DNA of 64,000 nucleotides from JASGKO01 sp049840595 (GCA_049840595.1 JASGKO010000029.1:1-64000), one strand, 5' to 3'; shown: positions 42,290-52,512, numbered from the stretch's first letter. Notes: generated by a model not told the origin, from the sequence alone. Made by a program: numbers and translations.

Positions 42290-44566
42290 ATGGCTTCGGC
42301 GGACCAGCAACCATCGGCTGGCGGAGGTTTGGCAGGAGCCGTGGTGCATCTCGCCGTGCTGGGCGGGATGCCGTTTGCCAGCCGGGTGCTGGAACCGGGC
42401 GAGCTGATCATCGGGCGCAGCGCGGAGGCTGGTTGGCGGTTGGAGCATCCCAGTATTTCGCGAAAGCATTGCCGCCTTATTTTGGAAGACGGCGGACTGA
42501 AGATTGAGGACGCGGGCAGCAGTCTCGGCACGAAAGTCAATTTTGAAACGATCGACGGGCTGGTGGAACTAAAGCCGGGCAATCGCATCCAACTCGGGCC
42601 GGTCATCATTGCGGTCGGGCTGGGCGAGCCGCCGACCCAATCCGCGCAAACGGCGACGGTGGACGAATCGCTGCGGGCCGCCGCTTATTTTCAGAGCAAA
42701 CCGGCCATGGTCATTCCGCTGGCGGATGACCTGCAAATCGGGCGGGACGAAACGCTGGCCCTGCGGCTCGACGATGCGGCGGTCTCGCGCAACCACGCGG
42801 TGATCCGTGCCGTGCCGCATGGGTTCATGGTCTGCGATCTGAAGAGTCGCGCGGGCTCGCTGGTGAATGGCCGCCGCTTCGACGAGCATTTGCTGGTCAT
42901 CGGCGACCGGGTGCAGTTCGGGCCGTTCTGTTTTCGCTTCGATGGCACCAGCCTGGCCCGCGTGCCCAGCGTCGCCGGTTCGACGGTTGAGGGCATGAAT
43001 TTGCGGCGCAGTTCCGGCAGCAATTTGTTGCTCAAGGATATTTCCCTGCGCATCGCCGCCGGGCGCTTTGCGGGTATTCTCGGGCCGAGCGGCGCGGGAA
43101 AATCGACCCTGCTCCATGCCCTGTGCGGGATGCGCCCGGCCGATGGTGGGCGTGCTTTGGTCGATGGTGTGGACGTTGCACTCAACGGTCCGCCCCAGCA
43201 ACTCGGTTACGTCCCGCAGGAGGATATCGTGCATGGCGAACTCACCGTGGCCCAGGCGCTCGGCTTCAGCGCGCGCCTGCGCCTGCCCGCCGGAACGCCG
43301 CCGCTGGAGCGACAGAAACTCATCCTGCAAACCATGCGCCGCCTCGGGCTCGCCGAGCGCGCCGATGCCCCGATCCGCCGCCTTTCCGGGGGCCAGCGCA
43401 AGCGCGTGAGCGTCGCCGTGGAATTGCTCGCGTGCCCGTCGGTCCTCTTTCTCGACGAGCCGACCAGCGGCCTCGATCCCGGGACCGAGTTCAAGCTCAT
43501 GGAAGTGCTCCGCGAGCTGGCGGACGGCGGCTGCACCATCATCTGCACCACGCACGTCGTGGAGAACGTCTATTTGATGGATCAACTGATCGTGCTCTCC
43601 GCCGGTGCGCTGGTCTTCGACGGCACGCCGCAGGAAGTGCGCGAGCATTTCGGCGTCACGCGCCTCACCGCCATTTACGACAAGCTCACCCTCACTCCTG
43701 CTGGTTCCTTTCGCGAGACGGAGAAAGGGCGCCCGATCATCCGCCGCCGCACCAAGGTGCAGCGCGCCTCCGCGCTCCCGGTGCTGCTCCAGCGCCAATG
43801 GGCCATCCTCATGGCCGACCGCCGCAATCTGCTCCTGCTCGCCACGCAACCGCTCTGGATCGCCGCGCTGGTCTGCTGGGTCAGCCGCGACGTTTCGCTC
43901 ATTCTGTTCTTCGGCATGCTGGCGACGCTGTGGTTCGGCTGCAGCAACGCCGCCCAGGAAATCGTCCGCGAGATTCCCATCTACCGCCGTGAGCGGCTGA
44001 TCGGCGTCGGGCGCCACGCCTACCTCGGCAGTAAATTTGCTTTCCTCGCCGCGCTCACCTTGGGGCAGGCGGCGATTCTGCTCGCCGCGTTGCAACTGCT
44101 CTCCGGCGGCTTGTTTGGCAATACGCTCTGGCAGGCGAGTGCTCTCGTCGGCACTGCCCTGGCCGCCGTCGGGATCGGCTGCGCGATCTCTGCCTGGGCG
44201 CGCAACGTCATGCAATCGGTCATCGCCGTGCCGCTCCTGCTCATCCCGCTCATCATCTTCTCCGGCTTCACCGTCCCCGCTCACGAGATGCGTCCGGAAG
44301 TCCGCGCCGTCGCCACCGCGCTCCCATCTTTTGCCGCCCAGCGTCTGATGGACGAAAGCCTGCTCTGGCAGCAAAAAATCGAACGCGACTTCCTCGCCGA
44401 CCACTGGACCGCCGTCCGCAACCTGAAGACCGCCACGCCGATTAAGAATGGGGACGTCTTCAGCGATGCGATGCCGGGAATCGTCGCCACCGGAATTCTG
44501 CTTTTGTGGGCGATGGTGGGATACCTCGCCGCCGCCGCTGGTTTGAAGCGGCAGGAGAAAACATAG
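42290..44566 (+). CDS. FHA-FHA-ABC transporter (ABCG-like half transporter), 758 aa
   Basis: Two FHA phosphothreonine-binding domains come first: about 36-105 with GRSAEAGWRLEHPSISRKHC, and about 140-220 with IGRD...VSRNHAVIR and GSLVNG. An ABC ATPase follows, with Walker A GPSGAGKST (about 265), LSGGQRKR (about 366) and Walker B LFLDEPTSGLDP (about 386). The last third has six hydrophobic segments of the ABC-2/ABCG membrane type. FHA control suggests Ser/Thr kinase-linked regulation of export. No kinase gene is nearby; substrate unknown. Confidence 0.85.
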   Translation: MASADQQPSAGGGLAGAVVHLAVLGGMPFASRVLEPGELIIGRSAEAGWRLEHPSISRKHCRLILEDGGLKIEDAGSSLGTKVNFETIDGLVELKPGNRIQLGPVIIAVGLGEPPTQSAQTATVDESLRAAAYFQSKPAMVIPLADDLQIGRDETLALRLDDAAVSRNHAVIRAVPHGFMVCDLKSRAGSLVNGRRFDEHLLVIGDRVQFGPFCFRFDGTSLARVPSVAGSTVEGMNLRRSSGSNLLLKDISLRIAAGRFAGILGPSGAGKSTLLHALCGMRPADGGRALVDGVDVALNGPPQQLGYVPQEDIVHGELTVAQALGFSARLRLPAGTPPLERQKLILQTMRRLGLAERADAPIRRLSGGQRKRVSVAVELLACPSVLFLDEPTSGLDPGTEFKLMEVLRELADGGCTIICTTHVVENVYLMDQLIVLSAGALVFDGTPQEVREHFGVTRLTAIYDKLTLTPAGSFRETEKGRPIIRRRTKVQRASALPVLLQRQWAILMADRRNLLLLATQPLWIAALVCWVSRDVSLILFFGMLATLWFGCSNAAQEIVREIPIYRRERLIGVGRHAYLGSKFAFLAALTLGQAAILLAALQLLSGGLFGNTLWQASALVGTALAAVGIGCAISAWARNVMQSVIAVPLLLIPLIIFSGFTVPAHEMRPEVRAVATALPSFAAQRLMDESLLWQQKIERDFLADHWTAVRNLKTATPIKNGDVFSDAMPGIVATGILLLWAMVGYLAAAAGLKRQEKT

Positions 44567-44573
44567 GAGAGTG

Positions 44574-46177
44574 ATGGCAATTCATGTCCCTAGTTCCGCA
44601 AGTGTTTCCGATTTGCTGGCGGAACTTCACCAATTGAGTGATTCGAAGATAGCCGCTGCAATCCATGCACCGAGGCTTTTGACGGGGTTGAATCGTTGGT
44701 CTTTGTGGTTGCTTATCGGATTTTCACGCCACGTCGATCGTCAAAAATGGATTGGCTATATTATCGAGTCGCGTCTTCAAGGTGATCTCAGTGAAATCGG
44801 TCGGATGGGAGCCTTCGGTCATCCGGAGAAAATTCCCCAATCTGGGCTGGTGCCCGATTTACCCGAATGGAAGTATTACTTCCATGGCCGGGGCTGCTGT
44901 CTGACCAACGAAATTGAGGGGATGGAGATCGACGTGGATTTCGATGAGGAAGGTCAAAGCAATCGCATTGATCCCTATTTCTACACAAATTTTCTGGATG
45001 CGTTAAAGAAGCCCGAATTCCCCGAATGGGTTCTGAAGAAACCGGAACCACTTCATGATTACTGGCATCAGGACTTGGAAGATTTGGGCGAATTGGGATG
45101 CTGGAAAGATCGCCGGGTGACCGAACTCGGAATGGAGATTGGCAATGCCCTGGCACCGGTCGTCGAGCATTGCTGCAAGTTGCAGAATCGCCTTGATCGG
45201 GAGTCAGTTGTCCAATTCGTTTGGCTGAGTCTGCATCTGGGGGACTACATTCATGCGGAGTGTCTGGCTACGGAGGAATTCTTTCCACTCAATTTCGTTC
45301 GAGAAATCATCGGCAAAGCGCGTGCCGCCAAAATACAAAGAGCTGCCGCCCTGGGGGCGATGCTGTCCCGAAAAACCGGCAGTCGGAGAATCCCTTTGCA
45401 GGCTTTGGCCGAACTGGGGCCCGAGTTTTCAAAGTCGCAGGTGGTCGATTGTTTATTTCATACGCCCGTAGATGGAGCGGCCAATGCGGCTTTGGAGATT
45501 CTGGCTCTTTGGCAGCAGGAGGATTTTCATTCCATTTTGGAAAAGCTGGTTGAATTCAGAGGTGCGGAAACGAATCGATCGTTTATTTCCAGATTCTTTT
45601 TGAAGAAATCGAAACCGGGGCATCAGAACGACGCGATGATTCGGAATTCCCAAATCTGTCGCCTGGCGCAGTTGTTGGTGCTTCGGCAGGGACGGTCGAT
45701 AAAGCCGAAGATTCGGGCAGCGCTAATCAAAATTCTCCGAAGTGAAAACGGCCAGCTTGGGGCAAGCCGCATTTCTCATCTATTTTCTCAACCAGCGTAT
45801 GGGCTTGGCGGCACTCGACGAATCTCTTTTTCAGCACCATCCCGCTGGCAAATTATGAAGGCGCAGCCGCCTGTGTTTTGATCGGTTCTGAGTCGGCGCG
45901 GCAATTGCTTGTAAAAACCCTGCAAAAAGCGACGCTTCGAGCAACAGCACGCCGCTGCTTGTGCGCTAAGAAGGTTTCCATGGTGATGAAGATCCAGAGT
46001 TAAGAAACTGGATGTGGATTCAAGATGGGATCGCCGATCCAGAGGGGAAGGAAGCGCAAATCAATGGTCGCACGATCCAAACCTACTCGATGGGAGATAT
46101 CGCGCATGTAAATATGCAAAGCTTGATTGACTGGGCGATCGAGAGTTTTGGAGATTTAGTACGCTGCTCGAAAATAA
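44574..46177 (+). CDS. Uncharacterised protein, frameshifted, lower GC than neighbours
   Basis: ATG 44574 follows a good AGGAGAG site. The first 390 codons are intact, with HGRGCCLTNEIEGMEIDVDF (about 105-125) and an alpha-helical repeat-like second half. Frame changes near 45750, 45848 and 45985 lead through LGQAAFLIYFLNQRMGLAAL and CVLIGSESARQLLVKTL. The frame then reaches ELRNWMWIQDGIADPEGKEA and NMQSLIDWAIESFGDLV. The true stop is uncertain; the last frame would run to 46257, into the 3' end of ribBA. Codon use is more AT-rich than flanking genes, suggesting recent acquisition. No family recognised. Confidence 0.6.
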
Positions 46178-46183
46178 GTCAGC

Positions 46184-47396
46184 TTAAAGAATATGCCCCA
46201 TCTTCACCCGCTTGGTTTCGAGGTAGCGGGCATTGTGCGGATTTGGCTCTGACTTGATCGGCACTACTTCCACGATCTCCAGCCCGTAGCCTTCGAGGCC
46301 GACGACTTTTTTCGGATTGTTGGTGAGGAGTTATCATCTTGCGGATGCCGAGGTCCACAGAATTTGCGCGCCGATGCCGTAGTCGCGCAGATCCATGGCA
46401 GGGAAGCCCAGCGACATTCGCCTCCACCGTGTCGAGGCCCTGCTCCTGGAGCTTGTAGGCGTGGATCTTGGCGGGGAGGCCGATGCCGCGGCCTTCCTGG
46501 CGCATGTAGAGGAGCACGCCGTTTTCGCCGGCCTGCGATTTGCGTGATCGCGGCAGTGGAGCTGGTTGCCGCAGTCGCAGCGCGCGGGAGCCGAAGACGT
46601 CGCCGGTGAGGCACTCGCTGTGGACGCGCACGAGCACGGTGCTGGTCTTGGAAATCTTCCCCTTCACCAGCGCGAGGTGATGCTCGTCGTCGATCACGGA
46701 GCGATACATGTGCAGATCGAAATCGCCGTAGTCGGTCGGCATCTTGATGATCTGCTCGCGCTCGACGAGTTTTTCGCGGGTGCGGCGAAACTCGATGAGA
46801 TCGCGGATGGTGCACATCTTGAGTTTGTGGCGGCGGCAGAACTTTTTGAGATCGGGCACGCGGGCCATTGTGCCGTCGTCGTGCAAAATTTCGCAGATGA
46901 CCCCGGCGGGTTCGAGTCCCGCCAGGCGGGCGAGATCGACCGCCGCCTCGGTGTGGCCGGCCCGTCGGAGCACGCCGCCGCTCTTGGCCTGCAATGGGAA
47001 GACGTGGCCGGGCTGCACGAGATCGTCGGCCACGGTCTTGGGATCGGCGAGCAGGGCGATCGTGCGGGCGCGGTCGGCGGCGCTGATGCCGGTGGTGATG
47101 CCCTTGGTGGCATCGACGCTCACGGTGAAGGCGGTGCGCTGGCTCTCGCGGTTTTGCGCCACCATGCGGGGCAGGCCGAGGAGTCCGGCGCGCTGCTCGG
47201 TGATCGGCGCGCAAATGAGGCCGCGACCGAACTTGGCCATGAAGTTCACGGCTTCGGGCGTGATCTTTTCCGCGGCCATTAAAAGGTCGCCTTCGTTCTC
47301 GCGGTCGGCGTCGTCGGTGACGACGACCATCTTCCCGGCTTTGATGTCTTTCAGCACTTCCTCGATGGAATCGAATTCAAAGGGCGGCTTGCTCAT
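46184..47396 (-). CDS. ribBA: Bifunctional DHBP synthase / GTP cyclohydrolase II (frameshifted 3' half)
   Basis: Supplies both entry substrates for riboflavin synthesis. The N-terminal RibB domain (about 1-205) has DDADRENEGDLLMAAE, GHVFPLQA and GHTEAAVDLARLAG. The RibA domain starts near residue 210; VRVHSECLTGDVFGS and LLYMRQEGRGIGLPAKIHAY are clear. Frame shifts near 46595, 46545, 46410, 46365 and 46330 disrupt the region between. The end KSEPNPHNARYLETKRVKMG is readable in another frame. Pairs functionally with ribH. Confidence 0.88.
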
Positions 47397-47456
47397 GGTG
47401 AAGGAAATTATGGGCTGGTTTTGGCCGCTTGTCACCTCTGGGGCGCGGCGAATGTG

Positions 47457-48689
47457 TCATCCAATGGCGACTGCGGCGCGGAAAAGGGGAAGCACGGATT
47501 GCAGACTGGCCTCGCTGCGGGCGTGAATGCGCAGCAGGGGCTCGCCTTTGGCGACGGCGGTGCCAGTTCGTTTGATCGCGGAGCAACCGACCGCGAAGTC
47601 GATGGAATCGGTGGTCTTCTGGCGGCCCGCGCCGAGGAGCACGCAGGCGTGGCCGATTTTTCCGGCATCCACGGCGAGCAAGTTGCCATCGGCTTCGGCG
47701 GGCAGATCGAGCTGCACGGGGGCGGCGTGGACTTCGGTCAGCGATTCCAGTTTGGTGGTATCGCCGTCCTGGGCTTCGACCATCGCGACGAATTTATTCC
47801 ACGCCGTGCCGTCATCGAGCCAGCGGGCAAGTTGCTCGCGTGAGGCGTTCGATACCTGGGCGGCGAGATCGAGCGTGAGCTCGCGCAGTGCGGACGGGCC
47901 GCCGCCGTGGAGCGCCTCGACGGCCTCGGCGACTTCCAGCACGTTGCCCACGGTCGCGCCGAGTGGCTCGCTCATGGGCGTGAGCAGATGCGAAACCTGC
48001 ACGCTCATTTGCGTGCCGACGGCGGTCAGCCCGGCGGCGAGGGTTTCCGCGTCCGCGCGGGTTTTCATGAACGCGCCGCTGCCGAATTTCACATCGAGCA
48101 CGAGGCGGTCGAGCGATTCCGCGAGCTTCTTGCTCATGATGCTCGCGATGATGAGCGGCTGCGACGGTACGGTCGCGGTCACATCGCGCAGGGCGTAGAG
48201 TTTTTTGTCGGCGGGGCAGATGTCGGCGGTCTGCCCGATCATGAAGACGCCGAGCTTTTCCAACTGCGCGAGGGCGCGCGGCTCATCGAGATTAACGTTG
48301 AAACCGGGGATGCTCTCCAGCTTGTCCAGCGTGCCGCCGGTGATGCCGAGTCCGCGCCCGGAGATCATCGGTACCCACAGCTCGTCGCAGGCGAGCAGGG
48401 GAGCGAGGACGAGCGAGACCTTGTCGCCGATGCCGCCGGTGGAATGCTTGTCCACGCGCGGCGGCGCATCGGTCGGATAGCTGAGCACCCGGCCGCTGTG
48501 CATCATCGCCTTGGTCAGCGAGGCGGTTTCCCCGGGCGTCATGCCCTGGAAGAAGATGGCCATCGCGAGCGCGCTCATCTGGTAATCGGGCATTTCGCCC
48601 CGGCTGAAGGCGCCGATGACGAGCTCGATTTCCGCCGCGGACAGCGTGCCGCCATCGCGCTTCTTTTCGATGAGGCTGGGCAGGTGCAT
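47457..48689 (-). CDS. deoA: Thymidine/pyrimidine-nucleoside phosphorylase
   Basis: A 410-aa nucleoside phosphorylase that splits thymidine or uridine with phosphate. The family signature is SGRGLGITGGTLDKLESIPG (about 109-128). RVDKHSTGGIGDKVSL and KKLAESLDRLVLDVKFGSGAFMK (as KKLAESLD and LDVKFGSGAFMK) line the phosphate and base sites. It lies 2 bp after guaB on the same strand, forming a nucleotide-metabolism pair. DeoA and Pdp cannot be separated from sequence alone. Confidence 0.88.
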   Translation of the reverse strand: MHLPSLIEKKRDGGTLSAAEIELVIGAFSRGEMPDYQMSALAMAIFFQGMTPGETASLTKAMMHSGRVLSYPTDAPPRVDKHSTGGIGDKVSLVLAPLLACDELWVPMISGRGLGITGGTLDKLESIPGFNVNLDEPRALAQLEKLGVFMIGQTADICPADKKLYALRDVTATVPSQPLIIASIMSKKLAESLDRLVLDVKFGSGAFMKTRADAETLAAGLTAVGTQMSVQVSHLLTPMSEPLGATVGNVLEVAEAVEALHGGGPSALRELTLDLAAQVSNASREQLARWLDDGTAWNKFVAMVEAQDGDTTKLESLTEVHAAPVQLDLPAEADGNLLAVDAGKIGHACVLLGAGRQKTTDSIDFAVGCSAIKRTGTAVAKGEPLLRIHARSEASLQSVLPLFRAAVAIG

Positions 48690-48691
48690 CG

Positions 48692-50257
48692 TTAGTTGCC
48701 GGTCTTTACTTCCACGATGTCGTGCGGGCTGCTTTCGCGCTGGCCGGCCGGGGTGACGCGGATGTAGCGGGCCTTGTCGCGGAGCTCGATGAGGTTGCGC
48801 GCGCCGAGATAGCCCATGCCGCTCTGGATGCCGCCGACGAGCTGGCCGAGCACGCTGTCGAGCGAGGCGGAGACTTCCTTGAGCGCCTCCACACCTTCCG
48901 CCGCGACCTTGCGCGTGGTGTCCTTCGAGTGCCCGTAGCGGGCCGCGCTGCCGGCCTTCATCGCGGCGAGGCTGCCCATGCCGCGGTATTGCTTATAAAG
49001 CTTGCCGTTGATCTCCATGATCTGCCCGGGGGCCTCGGGACAACCGGCGAGCAAGCCGCCGCAGATCACCGATCCGGCGAGCGTGAGTGCCTTCACGATG
49101 TCGCCGCTCTTGGTGATGCCGCCGTCGGCAATGATCTGCACGCCGAGCTTCTTCGCCGCCTGCGAGGCCGCGTAGAGGGCAGTGAGCTGCGGGATGCCGA
49201 CGCCCGCGACGATGCGGGTGGTGCAGATCGAGCCGGGGCCCTGGCCGATCTTGATCACATTCGCACCGCACTTGGCGAGATACTCGACGCCCGCCGCGCT
49301 GGTGACGTTGCCCGCGATGATCGGGAGCTTTGGAAACTCGTTGCGAATGAGCCGCACCGTGTCGCCTACGCCTGCACTGTGGCCATGCGCGGTGGAGACG
49401 GCGACGACGTCGCAACCGCGATCCACCAGCGCGCCGATGTGGGTAAGAATACGGTTCTGGTCGAGCTCGCCGGTAGAATTGCGCGTGGCGGAAACGGCGG
49501 CGCCGCAGATGAGGCGGAACTGCGAATCGCGCGCCGGCTTGAGCTGGGCGTTACGCTCCTGGTTGATGCGCTCGATGTCGCTGATCGTGAAGAGGCCGCG
49601 CAGCTTGTCCTCATTGTCCACCACCAGCAGCTTGTGAATGCCGATGTGCTCGCTGAAGAACTGGTCGGCGCAGGCGATCGGATCGGGCACGAGTTCCTTC
49701 TCGTTAATGGTATGGACTTCCTCGCGTGGCGTCATCGCTTCGCTCACCAGCTTGGTTGCATAGCGGGGCTTCACCACGTGGCCGGGGAGCAGGCCGAGCA
49801 GCTTGCCCGCCTCGTCCACGACCGGGAAGGTGCTGAAGCTGAAATGGCGTTCGTCGATCAAATTCAGCACATCGCCGATGTGCATTTGCGGGCTCACCTT
49901 GATCGGCTCCTGAATGAGACCCTGGATGTGATATTTCACCCGGCTGACCTCGCTGAGCTGCTGCCGCTCGGTCATGTTGTAATGGATGAGCCCGAGGCCA
50001 CCGGCGAGCGCCATGGCGGTGGCCATGCGCGATTCGGTGACGGTGTCCATATCCGCCGAGATGATGGGGATGTGAAGCTGCAGCCCGTCGGCGAGGGAAG
50101 TGTCGAGCTGCGCGTCGCGGGGAAGGATGTCGGAGTAGAGCGTGGCGAGAGTGACGTCGTCGTAGGTCAGCGCCGTGCCGTTTTGCGACAGGAAAAAGGT
50201 GTCCGCGGGCTGATAGAGCAGGTCATCAATCGCGGTGGGTGTGGTGTTTTCTGCCAT
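48692..50257 (-). CDS. guaB: Inosine-5'-monophosphate dehydrogenase
   Basis: NAD-dependent oxidation of IMP to XMP, the committing step to GMP. 521 aa. TYDDVTL near residue 30, ISADMDTVTES and two CBS domains (about 110-235) are followed by the catalytic-cysteine loop GPGSICTTRIVAGVGIPQ. ADGGITKSGDIVKAL and the flap YRGMGSLAAM complete the pattern. Frame intact. An AT-rich imperfect palindrome lies just upstream. Confidence 0.92.
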   Translation of the reverse strand: MAENTTPTAIDDLLYQPADTFFLSQNGTALTYDDVTLATLYSDILPRDAQLDTSLADGLQLHIPIISADMDTVTESRMATAMALAGGLGLIHYNMTERQQLSEVSRVKYHIQGLIQEPIKVSPQMHIGDVLNLIDERHFSFSTFPVVDEAGKLLGLLPGHVVKPRYATKLVSEAMTPREEVHTINEKELVPDPIACADQFFSEHIGIHKLLVVDNEDKLRGLFTISDIERINQERNAQLKPARDSQFRLICGAAVSATRNSTGELDQNRILTHIGALVDRGCDVVAVSTAHGHSAGVGDTVRLIRNEFPKLPIIAGNVTSAAGVEYLAKCGANVIKIGQGPGSICTTRIVAGVGIPQLTALYAASQAAKKLGVQIIADGGITKSGDIVKALTLAGSVICGGLLAGCPEAPGQIMEINGKLYKQYRGMGSLAAMKAGSAARYGHSKDTTRKVAAEGVEALKEVSASLDSVLGQLVGGIQSGMGYLGARNLIELRDKARYIRVTPAGQRESSPHDIVEVKTGN

Positions 50258-50301
50258 GTCGGAACATGCCAGAACTCCGCGGGAGGACGCAAGTGGGTTG
50301 T

Positions 50302-50388
50302 AGAATTTCGGATTTTTGAATTTGGATTTTGGAATGCACCAACCAATCGATGACCATCCAAAATCTAAAATCGTAATTCCAAAATTCC
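50302..50388. repeat. AT-rich imperfect palindrome
   Basis: The arm 50302-50333 pairs with 50357-50388 at 25 of 32 positions. Both are built of GGATTTTGGA/GAATTT-like units with a 23-bp centre. It lies between the guaB start and the end of the exb operon and could end that operon's transcript. It is a different family from the copies at 10529, 28258 and 39768. Confidence 0.7.
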
Positions 50389-50389
50389 C

Positions 50390-50629
50390 TTACAGCGTAC
50401 TGTAATGGAAACGCTCGTTGAGCGCGCCGCAATGCGGGCAGCGGGCCAGCAGGTCGTCGCTGCGATCTTCAAATTCCAGCGCGCAAATATGACACTGAAG
50501 CCGGTGCCGGATGGACAGCGCTTCATAGCGGCGGCGGCGCCACGTGTCGCGGAGCCAGATCATAAAAATAAACCCGAGAAATGCACTCATGTAGATGCAA
50601 ATCAACGCGGTGAGGGAGACACGAATCAT
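50390..50629 (-). CDS. Small membrane zinc-ribbon protein, 79 aa
   Basis: One TM helix (about residues 5-24) is followed by RDTWRRRR and a zinc-ribbon candidate with CHIC (about 45-48) and CPHC (about 63-66). The start ATG overlaps the stop of the TonB-like gene by 4 bp (ATGA), so it is the last gene of the exbB-exbD-tonB-like operon. Role unknown. Confidence 0.7.
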   Translation of the reverse strand: MIRVSLTALICIYMSAFLGFIFMIWLRDTWRRRRYEALSIRHRLQCHICALEFEDRSDDLLARCPHCGALNERFHYSTL

Positions 50630-51393
50630 TGTTCTGGTAGGTGGGGTGGTTGCTCTTTCGACGTGGACTTCATGGAGTCCACTCCCCAATGAAACGTGAC
50701 GAAGCCCCATCTCGGATGTCCGCCGGAAGGTTTACACCTGAGAGTGGACAGATAGGCTTCGGCGACTTCATCTGCGGAGGGGTTACCAGAAGAGACCTCG
50801 ACGAAAGAGTAGAGGATATCACCCGTTTCGGAGATTCCAATAAAAAAAATAGCGGGCTGGAGGGTTTCAACACTCAACCGTTTAAACGGCAGGTCGGGGA
50901 AGTTCCCCGGCGCGAGATTGCTGATTTCCGCCGAGAAGGTGATTTGCGTGTGCAAAGGTTTTTGCGGCAGGGAATCCGCTGCCGTCGGCTGGCGGGCCTG
51001 CATTTCCTCATGCAGCGAGAGCCCGCGGGGAAAGGGAACGTAGCGATTGCCGTTGCTTACTTGCTGCGGTTCCGCGCGAACGGTATTGTAAAACGGCTGG
51101 TAGCTCAGATCGAAGCTCTGGGGTGGGGTGGCGGCCTGGGGCCAGGTCATGAGCGTGGGGTCTTCCGCCGCCAGCCAGAGGCCGATCGGGCTGTCCACGC
51201 TCGTTTTTTGCCAGAAGCTGGCTTCCACCGGGGGATTCGGCGAGGTGGCGCTGGGCGGATAAACGATTTGAAACAGATAGAAGGTCGCCGCGTGCGCGAG
51301 CAGCGAGACAATCAGGAAGAGCGGGAGAGCCAGCGAGATTTCCTTGCGGTCCGGCCAGTGAAAAGTGAGTGGAGATTCCTCAGCGGGCGTCAT
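50626..51393 (-). CDS. TonB-like periplasmic-spanning protein, 255 aa
   Basis: A cytoplasmic N-terminus, one TM helix (about 19-42, LALPLFLIVSLLAHAATFYLF as LALPLFLIVSL...ATFYLF) and a periplasmic proline-containing region. The C-terminal part has the pattern IFFIGISETGDILYSFVEVS, reminiscent of TonB C-terminal domains. It follows exbD with a 14-bp overlap. The Pro-Glu/Pro-Lys repeats of classical TonB are absent, so the call rests largely on topology and operon context. Confidence 0.62.
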   Translation of the reverse strand: MTPAEESPLTFHWPDRKEISLALPLFLIVSLLAHAATFYLFQIVYPPSATSPNPPVEASFWQKTSVDSPIGLWLAAEDPTLMTWPQAATPPQSFDLSYQPFYNTVRAEPQQVSNGNRYVPFPRGLSLHEEMQARQPTAADSLPQKPLHTQITFSAEISNLAPGNFPDLPFKRLSVETLQPAIFFIGISETGDILYSFVEVSSGNPSADEVAEAYLSTLRCKPSGGHPRWGFVTFHWGVDSMKSTSKEQPPHLPEQ

Positions 51394-51805
51394 CCGAGCC
51401 GTGATTGGGTTGTTCCGCAGTGGCGAGCACCACCGAGCAATCGTTTTTGAAGCCGGTGTTCATGACCTCCATCAAGGTATCGTAAGGGATCCCTTTGTCC
51501 GCGCGAATGATGAGGGTGCGGTTCTTGCCCTTGATGGCGGTCAGCCGTTCGGCGAACTGGTCGAGGGTGAGCCGCTCGTCATGAAAATAAATGACCGGAG
51601 TGGGACCAGCGACGATGGTGACGACCTGGGGATCCCGCTGTGGATGGACCGTGAAGGGCGAGGTGGGCAGATGAATCGCGATGCCCGGTTGCAGCACATA
51701 AGTGGAACTGAGCGCAAAAAACAGCAGCACCAGAAACACCACGTTGACCAAAGGAACCACGCCGAGCCAGGCGGGGTTGAAGCTGACGTTGCGCTCCAGT
51801 TTCAT
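51380..51805 (-). CDS. ExbD/TolR-family protein
   Basis: A 141-aa protein with a short cytoplasmic tail, one TM helix (about 15-37, VVPLVNVVFLVLLFFALSS) and a periplasmic domain with LIIRADKGIPYDTLMEVMN. The usual membrane Asp of ExbD (in the VDVFLVLLIFF-like segment) appears as Asn here (LVNVVFLVLL). This is unusual because that Asp is the proton-pathway residue. Encoded after exbB. Confidence 0.82.
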   Translation of the reverse strand: MKLERNVSFNPAWLGVVPLVNVVFLVLLFFALSSTYVLQPGIAIHLPTSPFTVHPQRDPQVVTIVAGPTPVIYFHDERLTLDQFAERLTAIKGKNRTLIIRADKGIPYDTLMEVMNTGFKNDCSVVLATAEQPNHGSDDAR

Positions 51806-51826
51806 CGAGGGCCTGCGTGCGGAAGG

Positions 51827-52512
51827 CTAATCCGCCTTGATCTTGCGCTGCGTGGTCCCGAATTCGATGATGTCGGCCTGCGCCCTTGCGGCTGTCGGTG
51901 ATCAAATTCACGATCTCAATGCCACCGCGCTCGATGTCGTGCAGCAGGGTATTTACTCGCGATGAGAGGTAGCTGCTGGCGACGGCGGCGGGAATGGCGA
52001 CCGCCAGGCCGGCGGCAGTCATCAGCAGGCTCTGGTAAAGGCCGTGCGAAATATCGGTGGAACTGGTGAAGCCGCTCTGGCTGGAGATGGTGACAAACGC
52101 CTCGATCAATCCCAGCACCGTGCCGAGCAGGCCGATCAGCGGGGCGATGAAAGCGATGGTGTTGAGCACGGTCAGGTTGCGCTCCAGGCGGGGCACTTCC
52201 AACTGGCCGGCTTCCTGCACGATATCCTTCAATTCCGCGCGCGGCGCGTCGTGGCGGATGATCGCGGCGTGGATGACACGGGCCACCGGACCGGGAGTCA
52301 CGGCACATTCCTGTCGAGCTTCCGGCGAAGTCGCGGCGCTGGATCAGATTGGCGATGCCGCGGAGCAAATCTCCGACGACAATGGTGGCGCGGTGGAAAT
52401 AGAAAAGCCGTTCGAGAAACACGGCAAACGCGATCACCGAGCAGAGGATGAGCAGCCACATCAAAGGGCCGCCTCTTTGCACAAACTCAATCATCCCCGG
52501 TTTATAGTTCAC
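51827..52512 (-). CDS. ExbB/TolQ/MotA-family proton channel protein (frameshifted)
   Basis: The N-terminal TM helix (about 17-36, MWLLILCSVIAFAVFLERLF) is intact. After a frame change near 52310 come ELKDIVQEAGQLEVPRLER, LNTIAFIAPLIGLLGTVLGL and HGLYQSLLMTAAGLAVAIPA, the hallmark TM pair of ExbB. A second change near 51895 gives the end ADIIEFGTTQRKIKAD. About 228 aa. It powers energy transduction with ExbD. Confidence 0.85.
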
